Assembly (NCBI GenBank): GCA_038030265.1 | Contig: CM075938.1 | Location: 47,795,189-47,859,188 of the forward strand | DNA: 64,000 bases | Direction: 5' to 3' | Source: Corythucha ciliata | Taxonomy: Eukaryota; Arthropoda; Insecta; Hemiptera; Tingidae | Shown here: piece after piece, positions 45,422 through 56,660 of the stretch | Numbering within the stretch: the first letter of the stretch is position 1 | Layout of the letters: every line of letters begins with the position of its first letter | Notes under the pieces: generated by a model | Database searches by the model: none | Told to the model about the DNA's origin: nothing | What the model saw: only the letters and a program-made list of their open reading frames with translations | Program-made: the position numbers and the translations under genes

Positions 45422-46745
45422 TGATGGTGGAAAATATGGGTCATTATACATATGGTATAAACGGGGAAGGAGGACCAATTAATTTTTCTCCACTGGTATA
45501 GCAGGAGAAAAAACTTGATTTCTTATTTCTTCCTCCTTATTGTCTGCGTTCCTCTAATCATAAAAATAGGGTTTAATGCTGTGTTTTAGAATCATCATTA
45601 TATATATGGAGAGTACGGAAGGTTTCACCATTGGAGACCCGACGAAATAGGGAATTCCCTTGTGAGACGCGGCTTTCCAGAGAGAGCTCGGAAATTCAGA
45701 GAGTTTTAAGCGTCCCAACTTTCCTAGGGGCAGTTGTAGTTCCTTGGGACCTGATCTCATGAAAAAGTTATGTTTCAAACACAGCAGCGTACTCTATAAT
45801 GAACTGTGGGAAGGGTTACGACAGAATCTATGATTTACGATTATTTTCCACGCAAGCCTATTTTACGCAGTAATGTATTCTTCTACCACATCAACTGCAG
45901 TTGCAGATTTTTCCCGACTGAGAGACCTAGAAAGTCTCCAATCCCCATTTCGACCTAAATTCAGGTCTATTCAGTTCTGTTGACTTGGTCAGCCAGATCC
46001 TCCCTGGTCCTGGCTCGGTTTTTAGCTTTAATGAAGGTTGTGACCCGGGGGGGGGGGGGTTCGTCGTCTCAATAATGCCGGGCTGATGAGACCAGGAATG
46101 AAGTCAAAACAAAGGAGACTGGTCAGTACCTTTTATGCAAATTTCAGAGAGAGAGGGAGAAACCACCCAGTCCTGTGCTCTCATATCCTCTCAGCCTGCG
46201 CCCTCAAGCCAAAAAACCCTGTGGTCTGAAGGTTTGGGATCGAAAAACACTGGACCGCATTAGACGACATTGTGGACATTACAGTTGACGACACCTTGAC
46301 ATTCTCAATTCTCGTACATTTTGAATGAGGTCGAGTGACAGGAATGTATAAGCGATAACTTTGATAGTTAAGGGGCCGTTGGACCTGTTGTTCTCAGACG
46401 GCATCATTTTTCTTGGGGTTCTAGTTGGAATTTTGTCATTTTTTTAAAAATAATTAGTTCAGGAAAAACTCTAAAACGTGGAGCTCGCGTATTTTCAATC
46501 CGGAGATCAGGTAATTTATAAATGATTAAATAAAAATAATCGTGATTAGTTGTTGATCTTGGTTTAAGAAGTTGGTGAAATCGGGCCTAAAAGGCAAAAT
46601 ATTCAGTTTTATTGATATAGTCAGCCTGTTTGAAGGAGCAAATTGATTGTTTTCGAAAGTAGGATCCCAAAGCAGGGGCGTAGCTAGCCCGTAATCAAGG
46701 GGTGGGCAGCCAGCTAGGCACGGATCCACATTGGGGGGGGGGGGT
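45422..46745. other. Unassigned region ending in a poly-G module
   Basis: No gene recognised. The right end (46675-46745) reads GGGGCGTAGCTAGCC, then CACGGATCCACATTG and a G-run. Confidence 0.35.
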
Positions 46746-46749
46746 GCGC

Positions 46750-46955
46750 ACGTCTAGAGAAAAAGTTCTCGTTCGCGGATGAAATCTAGAAAAGGACATT
46801 TTGCGGCTAAGACGACCGAGGAAAAACACCCATTCACGACTAAAATTGAGAAATAGCGCTGGTTTACGTTAAACTTGAGAAATAAATCTCGTTATTCGCG
46901 GTTGAAAATAAAACACGCCAATTTGCGGTTTCACGATGCTAAGTCCGGGGCGAAA
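46750..46955. repeat. Family-B repeat
   Basis: Forward units (GGCTAAGACGACCGAGGAAA, GCTGGTTTACG) recur at ~30 bp. Confidence 0.5.
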
Positions 46956-47155
46956 TGGGGAACTTGCATGAATCTCTTCTTGCGGGGAAGAAAAGCATAC
47001 CGGTGATTTGACCCGGGAACTGAAGGATAACAACGGAAGTTGCAACCCGATTGGTGCGTTTTAAGATTGTAAAAAAAGGTTCAAAATTCTTTAGGAGGGG
47101 ATGGATGGTGCGAGGGGAAATTACGTAAATCCTCACTTGTGAAGCATTTGAGGCA
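46955..47155. repeat. ~200-bp dispersed repeat, inverted copy at 63686-63885
   Basis: Shares GGGGAACTTGCATGAAT, AAAAGCATACCGGTGATTTG, GAAGTTGCAACCCGATTGGT and TCCTCACTTGTGAAG. Both copies adjoin family-B repeats. Confidence 0.75.
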
Positions 47156-48310
47156 ACTCTAAAATTGTTTGTTTACAAATAACATGAAACATTTCCCTCC
47201 AGTAAACGCGTCTAACCCCCTCTTCCCCACATCATCCATTTCAATAAATATGACGGGGAAGGGAGGTTCGATTTTTCAAAGGTTATTCGACTCATAACAA
47301 ATAAGAAGGTTAGAACCCACCTCACCCCCTTTCATTGTTTAGAACAAGTAAGGAGGAGTCTAGTCTCCAACTTCTGCCATTTCGTTTAGATATTTTTTGT
47401 GTTGATTAAAGTGAATAGTCCCTCGCCTTTTTATTTATTTATTTTTTCAGAGATTAGAAAAATGGCTCGTGAACTTGGTGCCTGGCGAAGTAAAGGCCCA
47501 CAAAGAAGGAGAAGCCAGCTTAAAAAAAAAACATGTTGATATTGTTCTACGATGATCGTTGTAGAATTAATGATTAGTTGTTGACCGTGGTTAAAAAAGT
47601 TGGTGAAGACGGCGGCCCCAAGTTGCCAACTAGGTTGATCGTGTATTTGCCCCACTCATTCATTCGGAACTCTATTTGCCTAGTAAAAAACACTCTACTA
47701 CGAAGCTACAAAGTCTACAGAGGTTGACATGTACGACTTAATTACGGAACAAAAATGAGGAAAATATCAGCGAACTTCCGAGATAGTTTAAACGTTCCGT
47801 CACGAATGTGGTTCGACACTTTTGGTATCACCTCTTATCGTAACTGGTCAGCTATCGCGCGCATGTGCCAACTCAGCCTTGAAATCGTCCATTCTAGAGA
47901 GAGGTGATGAAAATAATGTTCATCTGAAGCCGGAAGGATTCAAAAAATCAAGTAGCCCCTGTCGATTACATATCAGGTCTTCCCGACACCAATTATTACG
48001 CAGAGAAACTTAAAATATGTGTGAATAACACTGAACTGCCTTAAAACGTGGGATTTGTATCAATAATGTCAAACAGTCCTAGGGGTTGATGATAAGGTGA
48101 TAAGGTTTATTATGAGTCAAAACTTCCCCGACGCAAAATTTTTAAAAATTCGCTTAAAAAAACATCCTTGATTGTTTTCAAAGTTTAATGTGAGCAATAG
48201 GCTTGTGGAAGAGCCCTCTTTAAGAGACACCAACTTTTGAAAAATGTGCAAGTTGGCTTAAAGAAAATGCGCTAATTCACGGTTTATGTGACTCTTTTCA
48301 CAGCTAAAAT
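47156..48310. other. Unassigned region
   Basis: No gene recognised. Short frames only. Confidence 0.3.
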
Positions 48311-49058
48311 GAGGAAGTTTCACATTTTCCAAAAATATTTTTTTTCGACGAGGCATATCAATCCTTTCCCGTAAATAAATAAATAAAATTTAAAACCCTT
48401 CAGAAATATTTTTTATTTATAATCAAAAGTTGGTATATTTGAAATCCCGCCAAAACGAACATTTTCCGCTACGTAATATCCCATGTATTCTCTGTCCTTT
48501 TCATGCCTCTAAATAGCTCATCGGTTTATCCTCCATTATTTTATTATTGGAAAGCTCTTGTAGAAAGTAAGGCAAAGAAACACAACAAACCGCTACGTTA
48601 AGCGCCCCATACACTATGCGATTGCCTGCAGGCCGTCGCCTCAAGAGGCGACCGTCCGGCCAAAATCGACGGGCAACATACACACTGTCAGTCAACGATC
48701 TCACGTCCGGTCCTACGGCCACACACCTTCAGTTTTCACGGACTGCAGGTGGACTGCGGTCCATGGCCTTCAGATTAACTGAAAATGTGTGGGTAACCCC
48801 GATCGACGGCCTCACGATTGCCTTCAGTTAAACTGACAGTGTATGGGGCGCTTTACAGGCGATTTTTTTTTTCGGAAGGCGCAAATGACACAAACATGCT
48901 AGCTGGCGTGTTTGAAATGACCTAAAACTTCAAAAATCGCGTATTTGTTAACTGTTGGATTATTTTACCAACGGATCACGATTTATGCTCTTTTTTAGCA
49001 TAAATAAACCTTGAAAAAATAGATTTATGAATAAGTTCTGACCCATGGAACTTTCTCA
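48311..49058 (-). mobile_element. R1 dispersed element, inverted copy with a nested MITE
   Basis: Ends GAGGAAGTTTCACATTTTCC and CATGGAACTTTCTC. The MITE at 48601-48852 interrupts it; without it the element is about 490 bp. It provides an empty site for the fold-back at 40239. Confidence 0.75.
48601..48852. mobile_element. 252-bp PIF/Harbinger-like MITE, TTA target duplication
   Basis: Ends AGCGCCCCATACACT and AGTGTATGGGGCGCT; TTA at 48598-48600 and 48853-48855. Same family as 35444-35705, opposite orientation. Confidence 0.9.
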
Positions 49059-49059
49059 T

Positions 49060-49220
49060 TGACAAAATAAATTGCTCGTTCAATGTAGAATTGAGGAAAA
49101 TCACTCATTTGCGGCTGAAATTGAGGAAAAACGCCAATTCACGGCTAAAATTGAGAAATGGAGCTCATTCACGCAGGTAAAATTGAGAGAAGGCGCCACT
49201 TCGTGGTTTCTCAAACATCT
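49060..49220. repeat. Family-B repeat
   Basis: Forward units (GCGGCTGAAATTGAGGAAAA, CGCCAATTC). Confidence 0.6.
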
Positions 49221-49262
49221 GTAAACATTGCGAGAAAGAGCTGATTGACCGTTTTTATACAT

Positions 49263-50742
49263 ATATACAGGGTGGAACAGGACAAGTGTGACAAAAAATA
49301 AATTGGGTGAAAATAGGCCTCATTTGGGATCGAAAACACCCTATAAACCATGGTCCGAAAATCAAAATCCTACGAGATATGATTTTTCTAACGTTTTTTG
49401 AGGCTTGCATCACTTTTCTTAACTAAATGCGAATAGATCGGTTTACAGCTGACATTTGCAACTTTTGACGACTGATTTGGAAAGAGCACACTTTTAATAG
49501 CCATTTTCGATAAAATTCAACTATTTTGTGTGGGCTTGAGAGATGCTCAAAGTTTTGCAAATCGTGGATCTCTAATTTTTCAAAAAAATTCAACCCCCAC
49601 ATCTCTACACTAAATCTGAGCGGATCGACATCCCATGGGTCGGAAAAACTTCTTCTTCTTCTCTCTGTCCTTTTTAAAATTACTCATGAATGTTTTTTTT
49701 AGTTCTTCAGCGAGTTTTCGGCAGAAAGGCCATTTCTTGGAAAAAGGAATGATTTTTCTCTTATAAATCGCTTCTTTTGACCAACCCAAATTGAACGAGC
49801 TATGTGATTCATAACATGCTAAAAACTCATTAAAGCCTTATCCAAAGTTTTCCTTCGAACCGAATGGAAAGCGCACTCCTACCAAAATATCAAAAACTGT
49901 CGCTCCGGCGGCTGGCTGTCGGCAAGGGTGCATTTCACTACTGCGAATCCAGCGTGTTTAGCTGTTATTCGACGAAATTAGTACAATTAATGACTCTACT
50001 TGTTGATACCAATTTCCGGCTAAGTAATTGCAAATTGTCTGAAAACTTCGAAATTTACAGTTAGAGAAATGCACTCTATCCGACAGCTAGCTGCGGGATG
50101 CGACATTTTTTGGACTTTGACAGGCGTACACAGCCCGTCCCGTTCAAGGGAAAACTTTGTATGATGCTTTAATGACGTCAATCATGCTAAAAATCACAAA
50201 GCTCGTTCAAATGTTGTAGGTCGAAACAAGCGATTTTGAAGAGAAAACCCAATTTTTTTTTTCTTCTAAGAATTGGCCATTTCTGCCGAAAAATCACTGA
50301 TTAACTAAAAATACGTTCATGAGTAATTTTAAAAAGGACACATTGGGGAAGTTTTTCCGACCCATTGGATGTCGGTGCGCTCAAAGTTCGAGTAGAAAAG
50401 CGGGGGTTGACTGTTTTGAAAAATTAGAAATGCTCGATTTGCAAAATTTTGAGCAGCTCACGAGCCCCCAGAAAATGATTGAATTTTATCGTAAATGGCT
50501 AATCCTGACGTAAAAAATGTGTTGTTTCCGAATCTGTCATCCAATGTTGCAAAATGTCAGCTGGAAACTGAGTTATTCCCATTTAGTTAAGAAAAGTGAC
50601 GTGAGTCATAATAAACGCTAGAAAAATCAGATCTCGTAGGGGTTTGATTTTCGGACCATGGTACAAAGGGTATTTCGATCACAAATAAGGCCTACTTTCA
50701 TCCAATTTTTTTGTCACACTTATCCAGTTCCACCCTGTATAT
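49263..50742. mobile_element. 1.48-kb fold-back with TATACAGGGTGG ends
   Basis: ATATACAGGGTGGAACAGG pairs with CCAGTTCCACCCTGTATAT. The arms (about 600 bp each, diverged) pair 49263-49860 with 50130-50742. The short middle (about 49860-50130) contains an open frame with no recognised domain. Confidence 0.82.
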
Positions 50743-50743
50743 G

Positions 50744-51180
50744 GTGTAACGGGGGGGGGGGGGGTTTGGGGGCTTTTGGGGACCGTTACAGGGGAGGAAC
50801 AGGACAAAATAATGAAATCACGAGTTAACACACTAAACTTTATTAACTTAACTAAGCAAACCAAAACCACTTACAATTATAACTATGTGACTACTGGGGG
50901 GGGGGGGGACACGATGGCCCCCAAGGCACAATTGAACAGGGCGAGATACACTTCCACGAGCCGGTGGCTAGCGATCGACTCCTTCATTTCGGCACTCTGT
51001 CCGCCTGGAAAACTCGGGATTGGGTAAGAGGGGAATTGAACTAGGTTGCCTATAGCGACACTTGCCGTGCCGTTCAAGTAAGCTTTGATCTCTTTGCTCA
51101 GCCCCCTGTCTCATACCGTAATGTTGTTCAGCCTCGGGACCGGCAACCTTTGTCCCCCTTGCGTAGCGCACGTTAGAATG
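50744..51180 (-). mobile_element. Possible LTR-retrotransposon remnant
   Basis: TGTAACGG at 50744 and GACCGTTACA near 50781-50790 resemble the ends of the solo LTR at 54582-55105. G-runs and a minus-strand AATAAAG follow. An open minus frame at 50883-51077 has no clear domain. The call is tentative. Confidence 0.35.
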
Positions 51181-53620
51181 GCAAGTTTGGGGGTGAAATT
51201 GAGAAAGAGCGTAACTTACAGGGGCGTAGGTATGGGGGATAGATCCCCCCCCCCCCAGAGCTGCAAGTATACGAACGAAGGAGCACTAGTACCATAACGA
51301 AGAGCCCCATAAAATCTCCAAAAATGAGCGTTTCACGTTGAAGTTAGGTTTAGCAGATTTTCTGGACTTGAAGCAGCCCCAAAAGGTCCGAGTACGTCCA
51401 GCTTTTTCCTTGGACTTGAGACCCAAAGCAGTAGTGTACCGAAGTTCGAAGGGGGGGAGGGTTTCGCCCCGGACCCTCTATCAGACAAAAATTGGTAATA
51501 TTCGTGGCTATAGCTGCTAAAAAGAGCTGATTCGTGGTCTTGCAAAGTAACTTCCAGACTGAAATTAAGAAAAAAATCGCTGATTCGCGGTACATGGAGG
51601 CCAATCTACAATAAATTGTGGAAACCATCGCAAAAGTGTTGTACTTGGGTAAACCCCGCGGTTAAAGTTGAGAAAACACGCTACAATATTGACAAATAAA
51701 AGACGCTTTCAGGTTAAAATTTGACAAAAATCACTAATTCGCGGCTAAAATTGAAAAAATCACCAATTAGCGCAGCTAAAATTAAGAAAAACGTTAACTT
51801 TCAGTTCAAATTGGGAAAAAGTGCTAATTCTCAGTTGAAAATGGAAAAATTGCCAATTTGCAGCTTAAATTGAGCCAAACGCCAATTCTTGATAAAACCC
51901 GGTATGTAATGCACGGGTTGGGAACTTGGAAAAAGCGAAAATTCGCGGCTAAAATTGTGAAACGTAACTAATTCTCGGATTAAGTGTCGTGAAATTTATA
52001 ATTTAAAAATGATGATTTTTTGACAGAAGTGGATGGAAGATGAACATTTTTTGGTTAGAAAACAAAAATTACATTTATAATTTAAATTCGCACCTTCTGA
52101 AGGCATTTTTTGGGGTAAAATTCAGAAAAATGGCAAATTCATGAATGGCTATATTATAATGTTATGTAGTATGTATACGCTAATTCACGGCTAGAACTGA
52201 AAAGAAGGAATAATCTATACCCATGAAAGTTATAAAAAATTGCTAATGCGGTGGTAAAACGTGAAAACATGCTAATTTGCGGGTAATATTTAGAAAATAA
52301 AATATTCAGCCTAGTCAAAATTAAGAAAAATGTTAATATTAAGCCTAAAAAATGAAAAAATTGATAATTTGAGGATAAAAATGGAAGAAATCGCCAATTT
52401 ACAGCTAAAATTGCGCCAAACGCCAATTTGTGACTGAAATTGAGAAAATTCGCTAATTCACAGGGATTGAAACGCTACGACGCGTCGCCGCTACAATTTT
52501 AAGAAAGCGCTCATTCGTGGTTGAAATTGAGAAAAAATCCGTCAATTTGCGGATTCTGAAGGCAACTTTTCAGGCTGAAATCGAAAAAAAACGGCAATAT
52601 ATGGCAATAGACGAAGAAACCGCTAATTCGCGAGTGAACTGAGAAAAATCGCTCATGCATTGCGTATGGTGAACCAAAAAACTCCTAATTAGTGAAAGTT
52701 GCCCCTATTTTGCAGCTAATATTGTGCAGCTAATAACGTTAATTTCCAGCTAAAACTGAGAAAAGTGCTAATCCCCTAGTAAAAAAATTTCAAAAAATCT
52801 GTGATATGCTGCTAAAATTGAGGAAAACGCTAAAACCCCGTGGATAGTTAAGAAACATCGGAACATCGCTCACGGGGTAAAATGATACTTTGCTGCTAAA
52901 GTTGAGAAAATGCGCAAATTCATGGCTATGGGAGGTGGTGGGGCAAAACCGCCGGCTGAAACTGATAAGAACGATACACTCGGCCAAAAAAGCGCTAATT
53001 TGCGGGTGGAGTCCAAAAATCACCCCTAACTGATAGATTGAGGCTATGATGAGGCCAGCAAGATGTCCATATTCAAGAGTATGCTGGATGGGTGGAATAA
53101 TGACTGAAATGTGAAATTACCCCCCCCCCTCACCATTAGAAGATTTCAATCTGATCCCCCCCCCCCAGGACAAATTCCTACCTACGCCACTGGTGACTTA
53201 GCGCGTACATTTTTGAAAAAAAAGTGGTTATTCGCGGCTAAAATTACGAAAAATTCGTATTGTTCGTTCGCCCGTGAAATTGCGGAAAACACCCATTTCA
53301 AGGTTTCGCGATAATGCCACGTCCGGGTCAAAATTGATGAAATTCGCTCTCACGCGGTTTATGTGAACCTTTTCACTGCTAAAATTTGAAGGGAGAAAAA
53401 TTAGAACTAGGCAGAATTATTAAAAAACACTAATTTGCGGCTAGAATTCAGGGAAAACGAATTGGTAAAATTGTCACCGTTTGTTGTTGATTGGTGGAAT
53501 CCTCGTGGCTAAAATTGAGAAATAGCGTTCATGCATCCACTTGTTAAATTGAGGAAAAACTGTTTTTTGTTTTTTTTTTGCGGCTGAAATTGACAGAACG
53601 CACTAATTTGCGGCAGGCGC
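51180..53620. repeat. Largest family-B array (~2.4 kb)
   Basis: Dozens of forward units (GCGGCTAAAATTGAGAAAA, then CGCTAATTC) recur at about 28-32 bp, strongly diverged. They are interrupted by poly-G/C modules at 51220-51260, 51431-51480 and 53120-53200. Open frames here are repeat artefacts. Confidence 0.7.
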
Positions 53621-54229
53621 GGATCCAGAGTCGGCTTAAGGAGGGGGCCATGACCCCATGAAACGCCGTAGCTATTTGGCTAAAATATTCCTGGTCCCTA
53701 ATGAAGTGAACTCAACCTATGGATGGAGGGGGGAAGGCATAGACTCTCATGTCCCGCCGCTGGAACTTCTAAGTTTTGGACTCGGCAAACCGTATAATCT
53801 GCGCGTTCAACCTCACTCCCGCCTTATCGCTTGACCTCTTTGCGACACGTTTTCCAGGGGCAATTGGGCATTGTCCAAGGGACTCATTAACCACGTCTGA
53901 TTCAGTTAGAAACACTTTGAAAACACAAACACGGCACAAAACACAGCAGCGAATTTAGAGGTTTCTCGACACAGTGAGTCCGAAAATCGAGACGAATTTC
54001 CAATCAGATAAGCGGTTGAAGTGGTTCTCACTGTAACGTCACCGTTTTTGACCACTTATTGCTCACATTCGCATAAGGTTGTGGACATTACGTTGAACAT
54101 GCTATCCTCACAAGCGACAGCTGCCTGAATTACAGCAGAGTTTGAGGGGCTCAGAGGGCTTGAGTTCAGTAAGTAAGGTGGTGACGGTCGTATTTGGGGG
54201 GGGGGGGAACTACTGGATCATTGGTTGAG
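53621..54229. other. Unassigned stretch starting with a GGATCCAGAG module
   Basis: GGCGCGGATCCAGAG plus a G-run at 53640, and another G-run near 54198. No gene recognised. Confidence 0.35.
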
Positions 54230-54580
54230 TCAATTAATATTTGACGGCGCGAATAGCCTCTTATTTGGCCATTTCGCATGGCACGAATCGCGTCAGTTAA
54301 GCCGCATACTTGCGCAAATGCAGTACAACCATTTTAATGGCGTGGAGGCTCAGTATTTGGTCATTTATTAAGCACGAATGGTAAGTTTCGCCATTTCCAG
54401 GGCACGAATTTTCGGTTTAGCAATTAATTTTTAGGGCGAGATTAGCCATTTTTATGGTACAAAATAGTCCGCCATCCATTTTTAGGTTGCGAATGGTCAG
54501 TTCGCCATTTCCAAGGTGCAAATTGTCAGGTCATTTATATGTATAAGGAATGAATAGTAGCCTCAGCGATATTTTCAGAG
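54230..54580. repeat. Family-C tandem repeat
   Basis: Units read GGTCAGTTCGCCATTTCCA and GGGCACGAAT at ~30-bp spacing; interrupted at 54582 by the solo LTR. Confidence 0.6.
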
Positions 54581-54581
54581 C

Positions 54582-55105
54582 TGTAACGGGTGCAAACGAG
54601 GGTGGCTCGTTTGGCCCGCACAGGAAAGGAAATCGGGAAAAGGGGTGACTGGGAAGGGGCACGAATGAATGACGGACGCGAAGACTTAACTAGGTTTATT
54701 TTACGCACTACGACTATACTTAATATTTGTACATTTATTCACAATTCCTGGACCGCGAGAGACTAGGCACGGGATGGGGTAACTTGGAGGATGACTGGGG
54801 GGGGGGGGCAGCAGCGTGGGTGACTTGGACCGAGCGACGAGCGTGTGGTGACGAGTTGACGAGCGAGCGACAGAGCGAGCGAGTCCAGAGCTGCACCCGC
54901 TTATATATTTTTGGGTCTGCTGACCGCTGCAGGTTCTCACGCCGCCGAATTTCCTTTGCCCTCAATTCGCACAGCTGTGGATGGCGGGGAATTGGGGGGT
55001 GTCTTTGTATTGGGAATTTAGGATGGGACGAAGGGGAGGGTTATTAATTTATTAATTTTGGTATTTTGGGCGAATTGAGGACTTAGGATACGCTGGACCG
55101 TTACA
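54582..55105 (-). mobile_element. Solo LTR (~524 bp)
   Basis: Ends TGTAACGG and CCGTTACA (TG...CA). Read on the minus strand it has a TATATAAGCGGG box (about 54900) followed by two AATAAA signals (near 54733 and 54696), the layout of a promoter, R and poly(A) region. It is inserted in a family-C array that continues on both sides. No internal element is present. I see no matching target duplication. Confidence 0.75.
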
Positions 55106-55690
55106 CTCAAAAATCATCAGTTTTGGCATTTTAGGGTCCGAATGGTAAGTTTTGCCATTTTTGAAGCGAGAATTGCCCGTTTGGTCATTTTTACACCAGG
55201 CATTCCACGTTTAGTAATTTTCTACGCACGAATGGTCAGTTTTGGCCATTTTAACGGCAGGAATCACCTGTTCAGGCATTTTAGGGCGTGAATTTGTGGC
55301 AGATAAAGTCAGTTTCACCATGTTTAGAGCGCAAATTGCTAGTCAGCTTAGGCATTTTCAAGGCGTGAATCGTCAGTTTTGCCATTTTTAGGGCGTAAGT
55401 AGTCACGTCAAGCCAAATGCGCGAATGGTCAGTATTGCCCATTTTTGGAGCACGAATTGTCAGTTTGGCCCATTTTCAGGGCTGTGAGGATCGTCAGGCT
55501 AGCCATTTTTAGGTTGCTTTTTTTAAAGCGAGAATTTTTCCACGCATTTAGTCAGCTCAGCCATTTTCAAGGCGCTAATAGTTAGTTTTGCCACTTTGGG
55601 GTGCTATTACCTTTAGTTTAGCCTTTTTTATGGTGGGCATAGCAATTGCTTAGCTATTTTTAGGCATTGAATGGCTGTCAAGCCATTTTT
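55106..55690. repeat. Family-C tandem repeat
   Basis: Continuation of the 54230-54580 array with GGTCAGTTTTGCCATTTTTA and GGGCGTGAAT-type units. Confidence 0.65.
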
Positions 55691-56111
55691 AATTGAGCGA
55701 AACAGACAATTTCCCAAGCAATGAAAATTGAGACAAATTGTCGATCGGAAGAATATCAATGAAAGAGTTCTCACAGTGACCCTACTTCCTGCACCCGAAC
55801 TTTTCCGCAGACAGGCCTGAAGGCCACGGAAGAATATCGATGCTTGTGGACCTCTCAGGGGCCTAGGTACGAATGGTCTCGAAAAAATGCCGCATAAGGG
55901 ATCCAAGGACGCTGTAAGACGCCGTGGCAACCACACCGCTGTTTTTGTTACCAACCGCTCGTACTAGTGTCCCTGGAGTCGATAAAACCGGCTGATACCA
56001 ATGACCACGACGTGAAACATTCATTACTGGATCGTTATAAAGGGGCTTTATTTCTCGGTTAAACATGGTTCGGGGACTTATAAATCACGTCTGCTTCAGA
56101 CTAGAATCTTA
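55691..56111. other. Unassigned spacer
   Basis: Two overlapping minus-strand frames (67 and 108 codons) have no recognised domain. Confidence 0.3.
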
Positions 56112-56256
56112 CAGCGTTTTCCATTTATATAAAATTCGGCTCTAGAGCAATTAACTTCCACTTGTCTTCTCCACTAACATGATGTGTTTTAATTCAGAGA
56201 GGACGAGTGGAAATGGTTTGCTCTACAGCAGAATTTTATGTAAATGGAAAACGCTA
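56112..56256. mobile_element. 145-bp MITE (CGTTTTCCATT family), TTA target duplication
   Basis: Ends CAGCGTTTTCCATTTA and TAAATGGAAAACGCTA; TTA at 56109-56111 and 56257-56259. Related to 13475-13591. Confidence 0.85.
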
Positions 56257-56394
56257 TTAGACCCTAGAATTTGAGGACTTGACTATCCCTCTTTTGTGTT
56301 TGGGAGGTGGTTTTGATTATGTTTTTTGCGCAAGTGACCTCGCGACTCCAAGGCGGAGGGGCCATGGCCCTTGTGGCCCCTCCCCTTGGATCCG

Positions 56395-56660
56395 CCACTG
56401 ATTTGCGGTTAGGCGATGCTCAGTGCCGGCCGTAATTCAAATAGTAAATCAAAAATGCGTTATTTCACGGTTTTTTGATACCTTTTCACGGCTGAAATGA
56501 AGAAAATGTGCTAGTTAATCGAGGTAGAATTGAGTGAAAGCACTCAGTTTCAGTTAAAATTAAGGAAAACGTCAATTCGAGGCTAAAAACAGTGCTCATT
56601 CACGAGTAAAATCTGGGGGAAAAAACTCTGGGCAACTACTCTTGAGAAAAATTGGATCCA
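56395..56660. repeat. Family-B repeat ending in a GGATCCACGCC module
   Basis: Forward family-B units followed by AAAATTGGATCCACGCCTG. Confidence 0.5.

Noticed and set aside
51180..53620. CRISPR-like periodic ~30-bp repeats
   Set aside because: No unique spacers between conserved repeats, units are strongly diverged, and the genome is eukaryotic.
55628..56066. Two overlapping minus frames of 67 and 108 codons
   Set aside because: No family signature; adjacent to repeats.
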